A stretch of DNA of 64,000 nt, from positions 2,762,852 through 2,826,851 of the forward strand of contig JAJEKV010000015.1 of the NCBI GenBank assembly GCA_021234155.1, given 5' to 3'. The notes below the pieces were generated by a model. That model saw only the letters and a list, made by a program, of their open reading frames with translations. It was not told where the DNA came from and searched no databases. Below are positions 34,017-45,365 of this stretch, in pieces; within the stretch, counting starts at the first letter, position 1, and the number at the start of each line of letters is the position of its first letter. This stretch comes from Isoetes taiwanensis. Taxonomy: Eukaryota > Streptophyta > Lycopodiopsida > Isoetales > Isoetaceae. The translations under genes and the position numbers were made by a program.

Positions 34017-37000
34017 ACATGTATATATACATTTATTTCATGATGATGTATACTTGTACAACATTTCTTATTACTGCCATGGTTTTTCCCTCGAAAACCC
34101 TTTAGGGCGGGGGTTTCTTAACCCAAACAGTAATAAGTTTGTTCGCGCTCATACACGGGTCCCATAGGCCGATTGGTATCAGTGGATGATAAAAATCATT
34201 CTTTCTTTATTTCTTTGCATTGAGAATTTTAATACCGCTACTTTCCAAAAACATAGCAGTTAATTTTTTATTAATCTTCCTTGCCACATGAATTAGCTTC
34301 TTGCTTGTCACACTGCCACTTCCAGCTTGAACTTTAGCTTTAGACTTTGGCAGGATAATTATGCTATAGAAGATTCTTAGCCTCTCTGATTTCCGGACCC
34401 AATGTCCTCGAGGTGGCGGCTATGTGTTTATACAAAGTTTGAACACTCATCAGCGCCAATTAGTTCCTTAATGTAATATAACCTCCTTGAAGGCTTTTCG
34501 GCTTATTGTTAGAAGGATTAACACTAGACCTATCCCATGATGGACCATTAAAGGGCATTTTGAAGGTTCACAAAAAAAATCATATAAAATCAAGAACATA
34601 AAAACTAGCCAAACCCTTTCTAGGAGTTCATATATGGCAGCCATGCTTCACATGAAAAATACACAAAAATGTATCGACTTCCATTCTTGTGAGTTATCTT
34701 TGGAAACCAAGTACCAAAAAGCTTCATGTTCACCACAGTAAAAAAGCTGTCTTGACGAAAAGATTTTTTGATTTTTTGGTTATAATGTTATTTTTTCTAC
34801 GAGATATAGAGCAAGGCACAAAAACCACATCTCAATCGAACTCTGTGAAGGAAGATAGAACAATTCAAACATGGCGGGGTCAAAAGCGTCCCTCTGCCCG
34901 TCGAGAACCAATCTTGGTTCCGGAAAAAAGTTGTGATATAAAAACAACAACTTTGAGGAAGGAGATCAATTTTGAGTCAAATTTGGCATATAAGTAATTC
35001 ACGAGGTCCTCCATCCTATAAAAATATTTGTTAAGTTTGAATTTGATGTTTTGACTTTTATTTCTATTTTCAATTTTAGGGAATTTATACAAATGGATAG
35101 TTTTGCTACATATGATTCTAGGTTGTCCTCCAAAAAATCATATTATGAAAGTTTATAAGGATATGAAACCAATGCAAAAACAAGCTCGTGGAAAGAGCAA
35201 AAGACATGGTAAAAAAAATCAAAAACAATATTTGTACCTGCCCATTACTGGTCCATAGTTCATTCAAAAATTGATAATATCCTTATGTTAGTCCATTTCA
35301 AGTTGAGTTTTGGCACACGAGTAGCTCTTGGAACACTTTGTTCACAAAAAATATTTGTTGTTCATTATCTTAAGGATCGTACTAGAATAGATAGCATCAA
35401 TTATATTATATCTTCCATGTTTATTCTAGATTTGTGCCCTAAGGTATGACTTTACAAAATCACATCCTCAAAAGATCTCATGTCAAGAAACCAATGCAAA
35501 AAGAACCAAGGAAAAATATGAAAAACTTTTACTATAAAAAATCAAGATAGACTGCTATCTGCTTGGTCCGATTCTTGAACCATTGGTCGGATAGTCTGAA
35601 AGTTTAAAAATTATTAATGGTGCCACCTTATTCAGTTTTGATCTCAACTTTCACATATAGTTTACTTGTATGATTCTCTATAGGACAAAATTAATTGATT
35701 AGGTTAGTTTGTATAATTTAAGGGTAAGGTTGAAGCACAAACAATTGAGAATTTATAGAATTATTTATGACCAATTGAACCTACATGGACTTTCATTTTA
35801 CACCTTTCAAAAAATCATGTGATGAAGCTAAAAAGCCATAATATCATTCTTTGGAGAAAAATGGATAAGGTTAGTGAGAGATATATGCTCTATACAATTG
35901 GTCGTGGACCATAAATGGTTATCATGCTTATATAAATTAAAATCTTAGAAATAACATGTTACTTTTAATATGCAACTAAAGATTTCTATTGCCAAGAAAG
36001 GTTTGCATCCATAAAAAATATAATATACATGAATGATAATTTACATGTAATGTTATTCTACTTGGATGACAATGCTTTATAGCAGTAACACAGATATAAA
36101 GTTTATGATAGTAAAAAAAATAATGATTTCATGGTATTTTTTTTCAATAAGACTATGCAACCTATATAAAGAGATCTCTATATATGTCATTTCTCACATT
36201 TTGAACCATTTTAAAGGCATATTTGGGGAAAAGTAGTGTCTCTTTCTATGAACCAAAGAAGCATATATGAAATGTTATGTGGTCTATTTATATATTGTCA
36301 TGGCTAAACTTCCCAACATCCACTTGAATTCATCAATAAACATCACTAGCTTAATCATTGTGGAGTTTGGACCTATAATTATGGAGTTGACCCAACTTTT
36401 TATACTCTAATGTGTTAATCCGACTGTTGTACATCATGTTTGAATTCCAAAAATTGCATCGTTACACCCTAGTTACACTATATGTAAGTTGATAAAAGTT
36501 ATGTTCTATGTAGATATAAATAGAACACATCATTTATTACCTATATGGCATTATGAATGGTTGTTATTGGACATTTTAACATATACTTTTGTCGATTACG
36601 TATAGTAGATTCTTTTAGTAAATATTAAGGTTAACATGACTTATTTAAACTCCAAAAATCATGAAACTATAGCTCATATAGTTAGCAACTCATAGCCACA
36701 AGAATTAAATCAAAACTTGTTATAAATGAGAGTAACAATTCTTAAACCTCAAGCAGCTTTTTTGACCAAAATAGGGTTTGACAGCTTCCACCGATTTCAA
36801 ATGATAGCAAGAAAATATGGGAACATAAAACTCAATGTATTCTATGATAAAAAAGCAAATACCTCCAACTTTAGCAAGATTTAGGTCACTTTATGCTAGA
36901 AATATCAAAGGCGGGTTAATTTGGTGCGAGCGGCGCCAAATTCTCAATGTTTGAGCAATCACCACAAGGTATAGGTGACTCCATTGGTCTTGAAATTCTC

Positions 37001-39258
37001 AGAGATCATTAAGAAATAAGTGAAGACTCAAATGATGGTGGTATATTATAAAATTGAAATTTCTTTTCGTGAGATTCGTGGGTTTAAGTGCGAGAGGTCA
37101 TGTGGGCCAGTTCTGGTCCATGGATCGAGGGGAATGGTCCCAGGGACATGTCTAGTGTTAATAATGTGACAGAATGTGAATTTCATTTAACCAAAGAATG
37201 CTTTATAAGATTGTCCTATGTACGTATAGAATTAAAGAACTAAAGATTATGTCAAGCATCCAAACAAACTATGAAAATTTAATAAGCACTAACGCCTACA
37301 GGGCAGTTAAATACATGTCGGACTGCAGAAATCGTTTTGACTACTCAAACATTCAGGATCTCTTGCATAACATAGTCATTCTCCAGTGCTATGACTGCCA
37401 CATCAAGAGAGATTGACAATCTTGTCAGCAGTCCCTCGGCAAGCATTGAAATATTCCACTGTTAGTGTCATACTATGTTTTTGCTCATGCAAATAAGGCA
37501 ACGTCAATCCTCATCTACATGGCAAACATGTGTACATAAGCATGAAAATGGTACAAATATTACCTCATTAAAACAATGCACCATTTGTTGAGTTTCCTGA
37601 ATTAAGTTCAGTACATCAGCGCAACGCCCATGCTCCGCATATGCTCCGTAATCATGACCTTCCCATTGCAAAAGCATAATCCAGTTTTGTAAGTAGGTGA
37701 GTCTTAAATCTATTCAAAGTAGCAGACCTCCTCCCACTCATTATCTCCCAATCATTAACAGCTCAATATTGTAAAAATTGGCATAATGATAATGAACATC
37801 ATCCTCTAACATGAATCTAGTGTGCTCTGTTTGAACACATGAGCGACCTCATCCTCACGTGATGGGAAGGCAAACGCAAAAGGTTAACGATGATATTCTG
37901 GAAGATAACTTGTATTTAACCTTCAATGCACTATTTATCAATTACCTATGTTCCCTCTATTCATCTGCAACTGTAGGATGTTTCTTTCCACCATTAATCT
38001 AGTGTTGATAGAACATATAGAGCCCGGCTTGTTGTTGGGCGCTTCCTCAATTGCCATCTGGTCTTAGGTTGAAGCTCCAATAAATATATAGAACAAAGTC
38101 TTCATAGTTTAGAGCACAATCTGCAATAATAGTCTGCAATAAATTATTGGTTTTCACAAAAGACTTACAATTCCAGCTTTTAGAATAATGCATTACCTGA
38201 TGTGCTCCAAGGCCTGAGATACGTTTGCATTTGAAAAGTAACCAGGTAAAACCAAGGCAAAAATATAATCTTTGTTAATTGCAAGAATAGTTTAGGTTCA
38301 GAATTCTGGAAGCTAGGGTAATGGATTTATTTGTGGAATTGGCAACACATCACTGCAATTGCAAAGGCATCTAATGCCTCTTGTTTAAATGCTAATGATC
38401 CTAATGTTCACAAGATTCACGAAAGCAATGCCCATACAAAGAGTTGAAGAAGTCTAAGCATATGAGGCGATGGAAAGCGATAAGATAGAAAGAAGAAGCG
38501 AGATGTTATCCTTTGTAAAAATAGGAGAACAAAAGGCTGTAATATCTTTGCTAAATTTTCTAGTACACAAATCGGTGGGGCTTGTGTGGAGTTTTGTCTA
38601 TAAGCATGTATATCAGGGCTATGTTGCAACCTTTATAAAATTTTATCTTTTGCCATTTCTTCGGCATCGACTAGGAAACTTTCAAACTTGTCTACATGCA
38701 ATAAATGACCCATATTAAAAGTTAGAAAAAAGCATTTATACTTGAAAGTCTAGACATAATACTTTGCATGTATTTCGTAAAGCTAGAAGAAAAAAGATCT
38801 CATTTGCTCAACATTGTTTTTAGAGAAACAATGAACTTTATAGCACTATAGAACCTTTCCATCAATGTTGTTATCTTACGGGGACAAGTCTGAGATAAAA
38901 CAGATAATGTCTGATGTTGCTTTAAGCAGATTCTAACTCCATTAGACCTGCAGCCCTTGCAAAGGTAAGTAATAAAACATAAATACAAAGTCACTACTAA
39001 TGCTCTGCCTCCACATGTAAGAAGAGACATATCATGAAATGTATAAGCACTTCCTATGACTTCTCTTGGTGGATTTGCTACTGCACATCTACAAAATAGA
39101 GACTAAGAGTGGGCCATATATAAACCCGACTCTTAAACAATTAAGATACGGCAATTTTACTAACTGGAAAATCTAGTAAGCTGTGGATGCGTGTTCTACT
39201 TGCAACTAACTAATATCTAGCTAGAGCCGCAGAGTCTGGACTTAACAGAAAATGCAAA
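34017..39258. other. Long AT-rich spacer, copy 2
   Basis: Counterpart of 12960-18307, including the LINE 3' hairpin at about 34068-34138 and the 72-codon ATG frame at 37198-37416, identical in sequence to copy 1. No gene recognised. Confidence 0.4.
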
Positions 39259-39705
39259 ATGGTTCTTTCTTCTGCATACAGAGAGGAAAAAGTTGCAAAA
39301 TCTGACAGATTGAACAATATATTTGAGCCAGTTTTAACAGAAACAGAGGATGATGATAAACTACCTATTACAATTTTCTCTTATGCAGCACCAAAATTGG
39401 GAAACGATAGTTTAAATCACAGATGTGAAGAACTTGGGCTAAAGGAATTGAGAACAATGAATAAATGAGGACATAGTTCCGAAATCACTAGGCATAGGTC
39501 ATGAGAAGCTACCTAAAACAAAAAAAAAGCTTCCTTTGACATACTCTCATCTTGGAATAGAGATTGTCTTAAGCCATGATATGTCTCCATTTTTGCAGCC
39601 AAGTAAAGATCCTCTGTTTCAACATAATTTAGAGGCTAATCTTCACCAAGAAATAGAAAATCTAAAGAGTCACTTGAATCACAAAAATATGGCATACAAC
39701 CTGAG
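39259..39705 (+). pseudogene. Class-3 lipase (phospholipase A1-like) C-terminal fragment, copy 2
   Basis: The frame reads KLPITIFSYAAPKLGND, CEELGLKELRTMNK, then with a one-base shift DIVPKSLGIGHEKLP, TYSHLGIEIVLSHDMSPFL and DPLFQHNLEANLHQEIENL. These match, in order, the region downstream of the nucleophile in plant class-3 lipases of the DAD1/PLA1 type (the F.S...P..GN motif, the D.V...P segment, the YSHVG.EL segment and the HNLEAYLH segment). The GxSxG motif and N-terminus are absent. The sequence before KLP (MVLSSAYREEKVAKS) does not fit the family. The frameshift after NK is also in copy 1, so this is most likely a true pseudogene or captured exon. Confidence 0.75.
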
Positions 39706-40744
39706 AACATGATTCAAGCTTTTTTCATGGCGGAAGGAAGCTCATCTTCTTCCAAAGGCAGTAGAAATCGAGGGATGCTAGTCGCATCTTTGGAGTGAAT
39801 GTTGGAACGCATGCTTAGGGTGTACAAGGCCACGACCCCCGCGACCCGCGAGCGGCGAGGGGGATAAAGAATGACACGGAATTTGGAATATTCATGATTG
39901 TTAGATTGGTAAAATATGAAATCCGATGGCTGCGAATTATTTTTGGCTTACGTGGACACTCTAAATTGCGACAAAAAGTTGCACACAGGGTTAGACAACC
40001 TGCTAAAAAAAAATATCAAAGGGTGGAGCAACTAATAAAAAGGTGGTTGCAATACAAAGATGGGGTCGAGGAGATAAAAAGGGGCATCAATTATTTTTGG
40101 ACAAAAGAGCCAAAGGTTCTATTTTAAGGTCACCTTATAATGAAAATGGGCTTCCTTGGAAAAAATTCGTGAGCAAATATATAACGAGGGGTCTCGACTG
40201 TTAAGAAAAAAACATTCTGAGATGGATAATCTTGATTGGCGGCACCACATGGATGGTTGGCATCAACCACCTCTGCAATCGCTACTCTAACAAAGGAATC
40301 CAGTGGCCGTGGCAGTCCGAAAAGAAAAGCAACGCCACCTTTGTTCTGTCTTTGGCGGAGATATCTTACTGCGGTCTCCAGATAGCAAGTTTATCATTGT
40401 ACCTGCCTTGGTATGAAATATGTCATAATTTTACTCGATATCCATGACTCATGAGATGAAGCTTGATTCATGGGCGGGGAAAACGTACATTGACATAGAA
40501 CTATCATTTTAAATAATAAGAAATCAATTAGTGTTTTGTACCATGAAAGTACTCCTCTCTTGTCCCTTGCAAAATGTGGTAATCCTCTCGATCAATCGGT
40601 GGCGGAATCGATGTAATTCTTGGCCTAGCTCAAAATCAGTAATATATGTTCGTTAAAATGACAAGTCATTTTAATAAAAAGCGACAAAAAAATGCATCAC
40701 ATTTGCTTTCTCAAGATCCTCTTGGTACAAATAACAACCATTGA
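39706..40744. other. Spacer with an unassigned basic ORF, copy 2
   Basis: The frame at 39894-40127 reads EIRWLRIIFGLRGHSKL and KRWLQYKDGVEEIKRGINYF. It is related to the frame at 18882-19112. No family recognised. Confidence 0.3.
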
Positions 40745-41441
40745 CATTAACAACCAACACATAACTACCATTGACATTAATTAACACAACCATTGGGTCC
40801 AACACATTTAAATTAAAATCCCCCTTAAACCCCCTTTGGTTTGGGTGCATATTCACACGGGGGGTGACTCCGGGCAACGAGAGCTGTTGGATAGGCATAT
40901 TCACCCCTTATTCCTTAATCTAAACCGTACGTAAAGTTCCACCGTTTGTGGGGTATGCAAAGTACAAAATTTGCTATCTTGTATAACAAGATTTGCAAAA
41001 TACTATAAGATTTCAAAGCGGAATACTATATGGTGTTGATTTCATCGTGCAAAATACAATTATGAGGGGCTCTCATTTGCCCCTCGTCACCCCGTGTGAA
41101 TATGCACCCAAACCAAAGGGGTTTAAGGGGATTTTTAATTTAAATGTGTTGGACCCAATGGTTTGTTAATTAATGTCAATGGTAGTTATGTGTTGGTTGT
41201 TAATGTCAATGGTTGTTTATGTTGGGGATTTAATTTTTTATATGTTGGATGGCTCATAATTGTATTTTGCACATAACTAGAATTCACTTGGGGCTTTCAT
41301 GTAGCTTTTTTGAATTTGATCACAATAAAGCAAATAGAACATAAGTAAAAGTTACAATAAAGATAGAAGCGATTGATCCCATTATTACGAAAGTTATAAA
41401 GTTTGCAATACAAAAAACCCCCCATTATTATGCTACATATT
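40745..41441. mobile_element. Foldback-type element E3, copy 2
   Basis: Arms at about 40745-40868 and 41088-41215 are inverted copies with the common loop between them. The right terminus is GCTACATATT. It has the same structure as copy 1 at 19696-20378. Confidence 0.65.
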
Positions 41442-41967
41442 GTTACTTCGCTACAACTATTTCTCTTTCACAATGAAACCATTGTTTATCAATCCATATG
41501 ATTTTGGATGCTTCATCTCTAGCTTAAAAGTTAATGCATGATTCACCTTATGGTTCGATTAAAGTTCCAAACCTACAATATAAATGCATTCTTGTAGCCC
41601 TTTGTTTGAGTGATCATTGACATGGAAAGGGCGTGGAATAATCCGCTTTGTTATTGTGCATAAGAATCCGTTTGTTGATTGAAGCTAAATTTTGCTATGA
41701 ACAATTCGTGTAGGGAATATCAAGAGTTGGAAGCAAACATAGGGCCTAAACTCTAAACTCTTTTTGAATCTGCTTGACAAATCTTAGGAAGGAAACAAAA
41801 GGGGTTTTGCAACTACTACATTGTAGAATCGAGGAAACCAATACCTTGTAAAAAAAACATTATGCTAAGCGAAGAAACATTAAAAAACAAATACCTTTGT
41901 AAGTGTGAGCAAAAAAAATCCATCTCGTGGTAGTAAAATCCACTTGGCAATAAGAATCCAAGAGGGC

Positions 41968-42250
41968 AAGTACACATGCATATGCACACATGCACACACA
42001 TGCACACATGCACATGCACATGCACATGCACTTGCACTTGCACATGCACAATACACATGCACATGCACATGCACAATACGCATGCACATGCACATGGACT
42101 TACTGCGCACATGCACATGCATGTGTACACATGCACATGCATACACATGCTTGTGATGTTCATGCACAAACAACTGCTGTGCATGTGCACATGCATGTGC
42201 ATGCGTGTGCATGTAGCGTGCATGTGCATATCTTCATGCACAAACACATG
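41968..42250. repeat. CACATG-type microsatellite, copy 2
   Basis: Counterpart of 20916-21180. Array length and interruptions differ between copies. The long apparent frames on both strands are repeat artefacts. Confidence 0.9.
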
Positions 42251-42299
42251 CGAGAGAAAGACAACAACCCTCGGATTGTTCCAGCCAACAAAAATCAGC

Positions 42300-42432
42300 G
42301 GCCCATAAAGGGTGCACTCTAGAAATACTATTTAGTACACCTCAGCGAATACAACAACGAAATCATAGAAAAACCATGTGAAAAAAAGCATTAAAAAATC
42401 TAAAAGTAACCCCTGTTATTGTGCTACATATT
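42300..42432. mobile_element. Right end of foldback-type member E4, copy 2
   Basis: Matches 21236-21361 and the E1/E2 right ends, closing with GCTACATATT. Confidence 0.5.
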
Positions 42433-44747
42433 CAAGTTCGGGAGAGGTTTGCCATTGGAATGTAGCGCCAAGTTCTTACGCTTTCTTGATTTGATCTCGA
42501 ATTGATCTAGCGGACATGAAGAGCTAGCTTCGTGGCTTTTCTCATCAACCACATCACAAGGACTAAAAGCTGTTTTCTAGCCTATCTTGAATCATTAGCA
42601 AAAACACCATATTAGGAAAAAAAGAATACAAGGCTCACCCGCGTTGCAATGCGGACAGTCCTAAGTTGAGGAACCCGGTGAATATCCAGATACCCAAGCT
42701 CTAATTGACATACTTATACCCGGCGCCTCCATGTTTTAAGTCGATTGCTAGTAGATATGAACAAGAATGAGTACCATCCAGTCTTTGTGCTTTCGAGAAA
42801 AGAAATGCCCAGTACATCTGTTTTCATCAACAATGTAGAAGTATAACTCAGATATTCAAGACCCTAATATTATATTTGCAGATTTCAAGCAGATGAATTG
42901 AATCTTTGTTTGCAGAGATCACTATTTTGCTTTAAGACCAGAAACCCCAAAGTAAATGGCTATAATTTGGCTGTATGCTCATAATAGTGGCTATAATAGT
43001 GGCACACCAAGCCTAACTTCGATCAGCACATCAAGCAAATAGAAACGAAATTGGTGAAGTGGCTAAGCAATCAGAGAACTCTGAGACAGAATTTATGCTC
43101 TGATGGAATCCAGCTCTGATGGCGTCTATACCATTATTGAGGGTTGAATAGAACTCCATTTTTTCTTCATCACCAAGGAGTATCCGACCCCTCCAAATTT
43201 GTCTATTTTGCGCCTCCAGATCTGGAACTTGCTTGCAAAGGTGGGCTGCCCATATATTTGAAACAATATATGATACCACTTTTGAAAGGTAGATATGAGA
43301 TAACACATAATCTAGGATAATGTGGTGGTCTGTAGAGCCGAAAAAAAATACAAAGAATGTACCCTACTTGTTTCTTGAAACTCTGGAGCCAACGCCACTG
43401 CGAGGAGCTCCGGCGATGGAGCCCTCGATCGTTTTGATGTCGGCCTTCGACGGAGTTAACAAAAGTAAATGGAGGGGTCTGACATGGGATAAATTTTGGC
43501 CGATGAATCATGAAGTTGTTAACTAGATGTTAAAACTTAACATAATAAAAATCAATGTGAAAGGGGGTTAAATGCCTAATTTAAAATTTGTTAAAAGTTA
43601 ACCCCTTCAATTTAACAAATTTTCTTAACAAAAAACACGTGTGTTACTAGTTAACTTAATTTTTCTTAACTTAACAAAATTAACCCCATGGTGTGTAGGT
43701 ACCCTAACTCCTGCATAAAAAATGAGGCATCCGATTCTTTAGAAGGCCTAAATTCAAATTTGAATAGAAATCAGGCATAGTTATTCAATTCATCTCAGCT
43801 CTACAGTAGCATTCAACATTCATAGGTAAGATATTGTCATTTTGTTTCTATCTGTATATTTTTTCTTCAATCTTTTTTCTTTTGCCTTCAAATTCGACTT
43901 CGGCAGCTCCTTTCATTTCTTGCCATATCTGTTCGTTTTTCTTTTTGTTTGATCCATTTTTGCTGTAGATTTTTCGAGATGGACCTTTCTGGTGCCCAGA
44001 AGAGGATCAAGAAGCGTATTCAAGCCACTGCTTTTTGGTAAAGATTATACTGGAGTAAACCTACCAATCCATAAATCAGATCTTTTGTGCTTCCTATTGA
44101 CAACTCCAGATCCATGCTATGACGAACAGAAGCTTTAGTATAATTACCCTTCGTTCGCAGCTGCCTCTGGAAAGAATCCAAAAAATAAAAAAAATTGTCT
44201 ATTAGCCACACCTTTTTTGAAATGGCTCTAGCATCTTTGAAGATTTCAAGATATTGTAAGCCCAATATTTCTGACTCATTAATGCTAAGAAGCTCTGCAA
44301 TAGCCTTTGCCGTGCCAATGGACACCATAATTTTGCAATTTTTCTTGTGCCTCTGTGGCCATTTCTGTGGAACTTCTATTAGTATCATTTTCCACTTGCC
44401 ATTAAGTTAAGTTAGCTTAACTATTTGGCTATCTCTTAACCTAACTAGAAAAAATTTCTAGTTTTCCATTGAGGTGGTGAAAATTCCCCAGGAATGGGCT
44501 AAGGGGGAAGAACAAGAGACAGTATACTTTCAATTCCCTCCTTTGAAGAGTGGTCAATGGGATATTTATCTAAGGCCAATGGGATATTATATGTAGATTC
44601 TAGCTCATATTTGTATTGTCTAGATAATTCTAGCTCATATTATATTAATATTATTTTTTTAGATCATATTATATTGTCTACCTCATCTTATTATTGAAAC
44701 CTCAATCTTTTTTGAACATAATTCTTTTAATACATTAATGTACCCCG
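42433..44747. other. Spacer, copy 2, with an unassigned minus-strand frame
   Basis: Counterpart of 21362-23631. A minus-strand frame at 44020-44388 (122 codons; LLSINESEILGLQYLEIF, then ISKKVWLIDNFFYFLDSF) is open here but broken in copy 1. No family recognised, and coding status is unproven. Confidence 0.3.
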
Positions 44748-44885
44748 CATAGGTTTAATAGGTTTAATGCATAAGTTTACATAGATTTAATGCATTTCAA
44801 TGGGCTTTCATAGGTTTAATGCATAGATTTACAAATGCATAGCTTCCATGGGTTTAATGCATAGGTTTACATAGGTTTAGTAGGT
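44748..44885. repeat. Degenerate TTTAATGCATAGG minisatellite, copy 2
   Basis: Repeated TAGGTTTA / TTTAATGCAT words, clearer than in copy 1. An AT-rich TATTATATTAATATTATT block precedes it. Confidence 0.65.
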
Positions 44886-45009
44886 TCTATGCATCATTTT
44901 AGAAAGATACCTCTGCAAAAATAAACTTTGGCCCTCAGAACCGCATTTTTCACTCTGAGTTATCTTTGTCCACTCCAAAACTACTTTTCTCACTCTTAGT
45001 TGCCTTTCT

Positions 45010-45180
45010 CGACTCATGAATCTGTTTGGCATTCCCTTGTTTCCTGTATTAAGTATGTTCTTTATTTCCTGTCTAGCAGAAACTAACAGAGCTCCATCTG
45101 ATTTACCAAAAGCAGAAGCTGAATTAGTTGCGGGCTATAATGTGGAATATTCTTACATGGGGTTTGCTCTTTTTCTTCCT
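45010..45180 (+). pseudogene. nad1: nad1 mitochondrial-origin fragment (NUMT), copy 2
   Basis: Translation gives [35 protein letters not shown] and MGFALF, diagnostic of the conserved core of NADH dehydrogenase subunit 1 (mitochondrial complex I). Family sequences have F where S is found after NRAP, and E where K precedes AEAEL. After GFALF the similarity ends. The fragment is under 60 codons, lies among nuclear LINEs and Copia sequence, and has no other mitochondrial gene beside it, so a nuclear copy of mitochondrial DNA is the simplest reading. Confidence 0.85.
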
Positions 45181-45365
45181 AGGCTCTTAGACCTGCATTT
45201 CTCACTCTGAACTGTCTTTCTGGACTCTCTTTCTCGACTCTCGAGTAGAGAAAAGCCCTTAAACCTGCACTTGCGCTGTCTTTCTCGACTCGCAAGTCGA
45301 GAAAGGCCCTCAAACCAGCCTTTTTCACTCCTCAGGAATTGAGAAAGGCTCTCTACATTTCTTAA
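45181..45365. repeat. CTCGAC hairpin repeats beside the nad1 fragment
   Basis: CTTTCTCGACT at 45280-45290, a CGCA loop, and AGTCGAGAAAG at 45295-45305 form a perfect 11-bp stem. Just upstream TTTCTCGACTCTCGAGTAGAGAAA is a second, imperfect palindrome. Similar TTTCTCACTC / CTTTCTCGACTC phrases flank nad1 on both sides from about 44930 to 45360. The pattern resembles mobile hairpin repeats of plant organelle genomes, so it may have arrived with the nad1 DNA. Confidence 0.55.

Noticed and set aside
45010-45180. The window as mitochondrial genome, because of nad1
   Set aside because: Only a <60-codon fragment, surrounded by nuclear LINEs, Copia and split nuclear genes.
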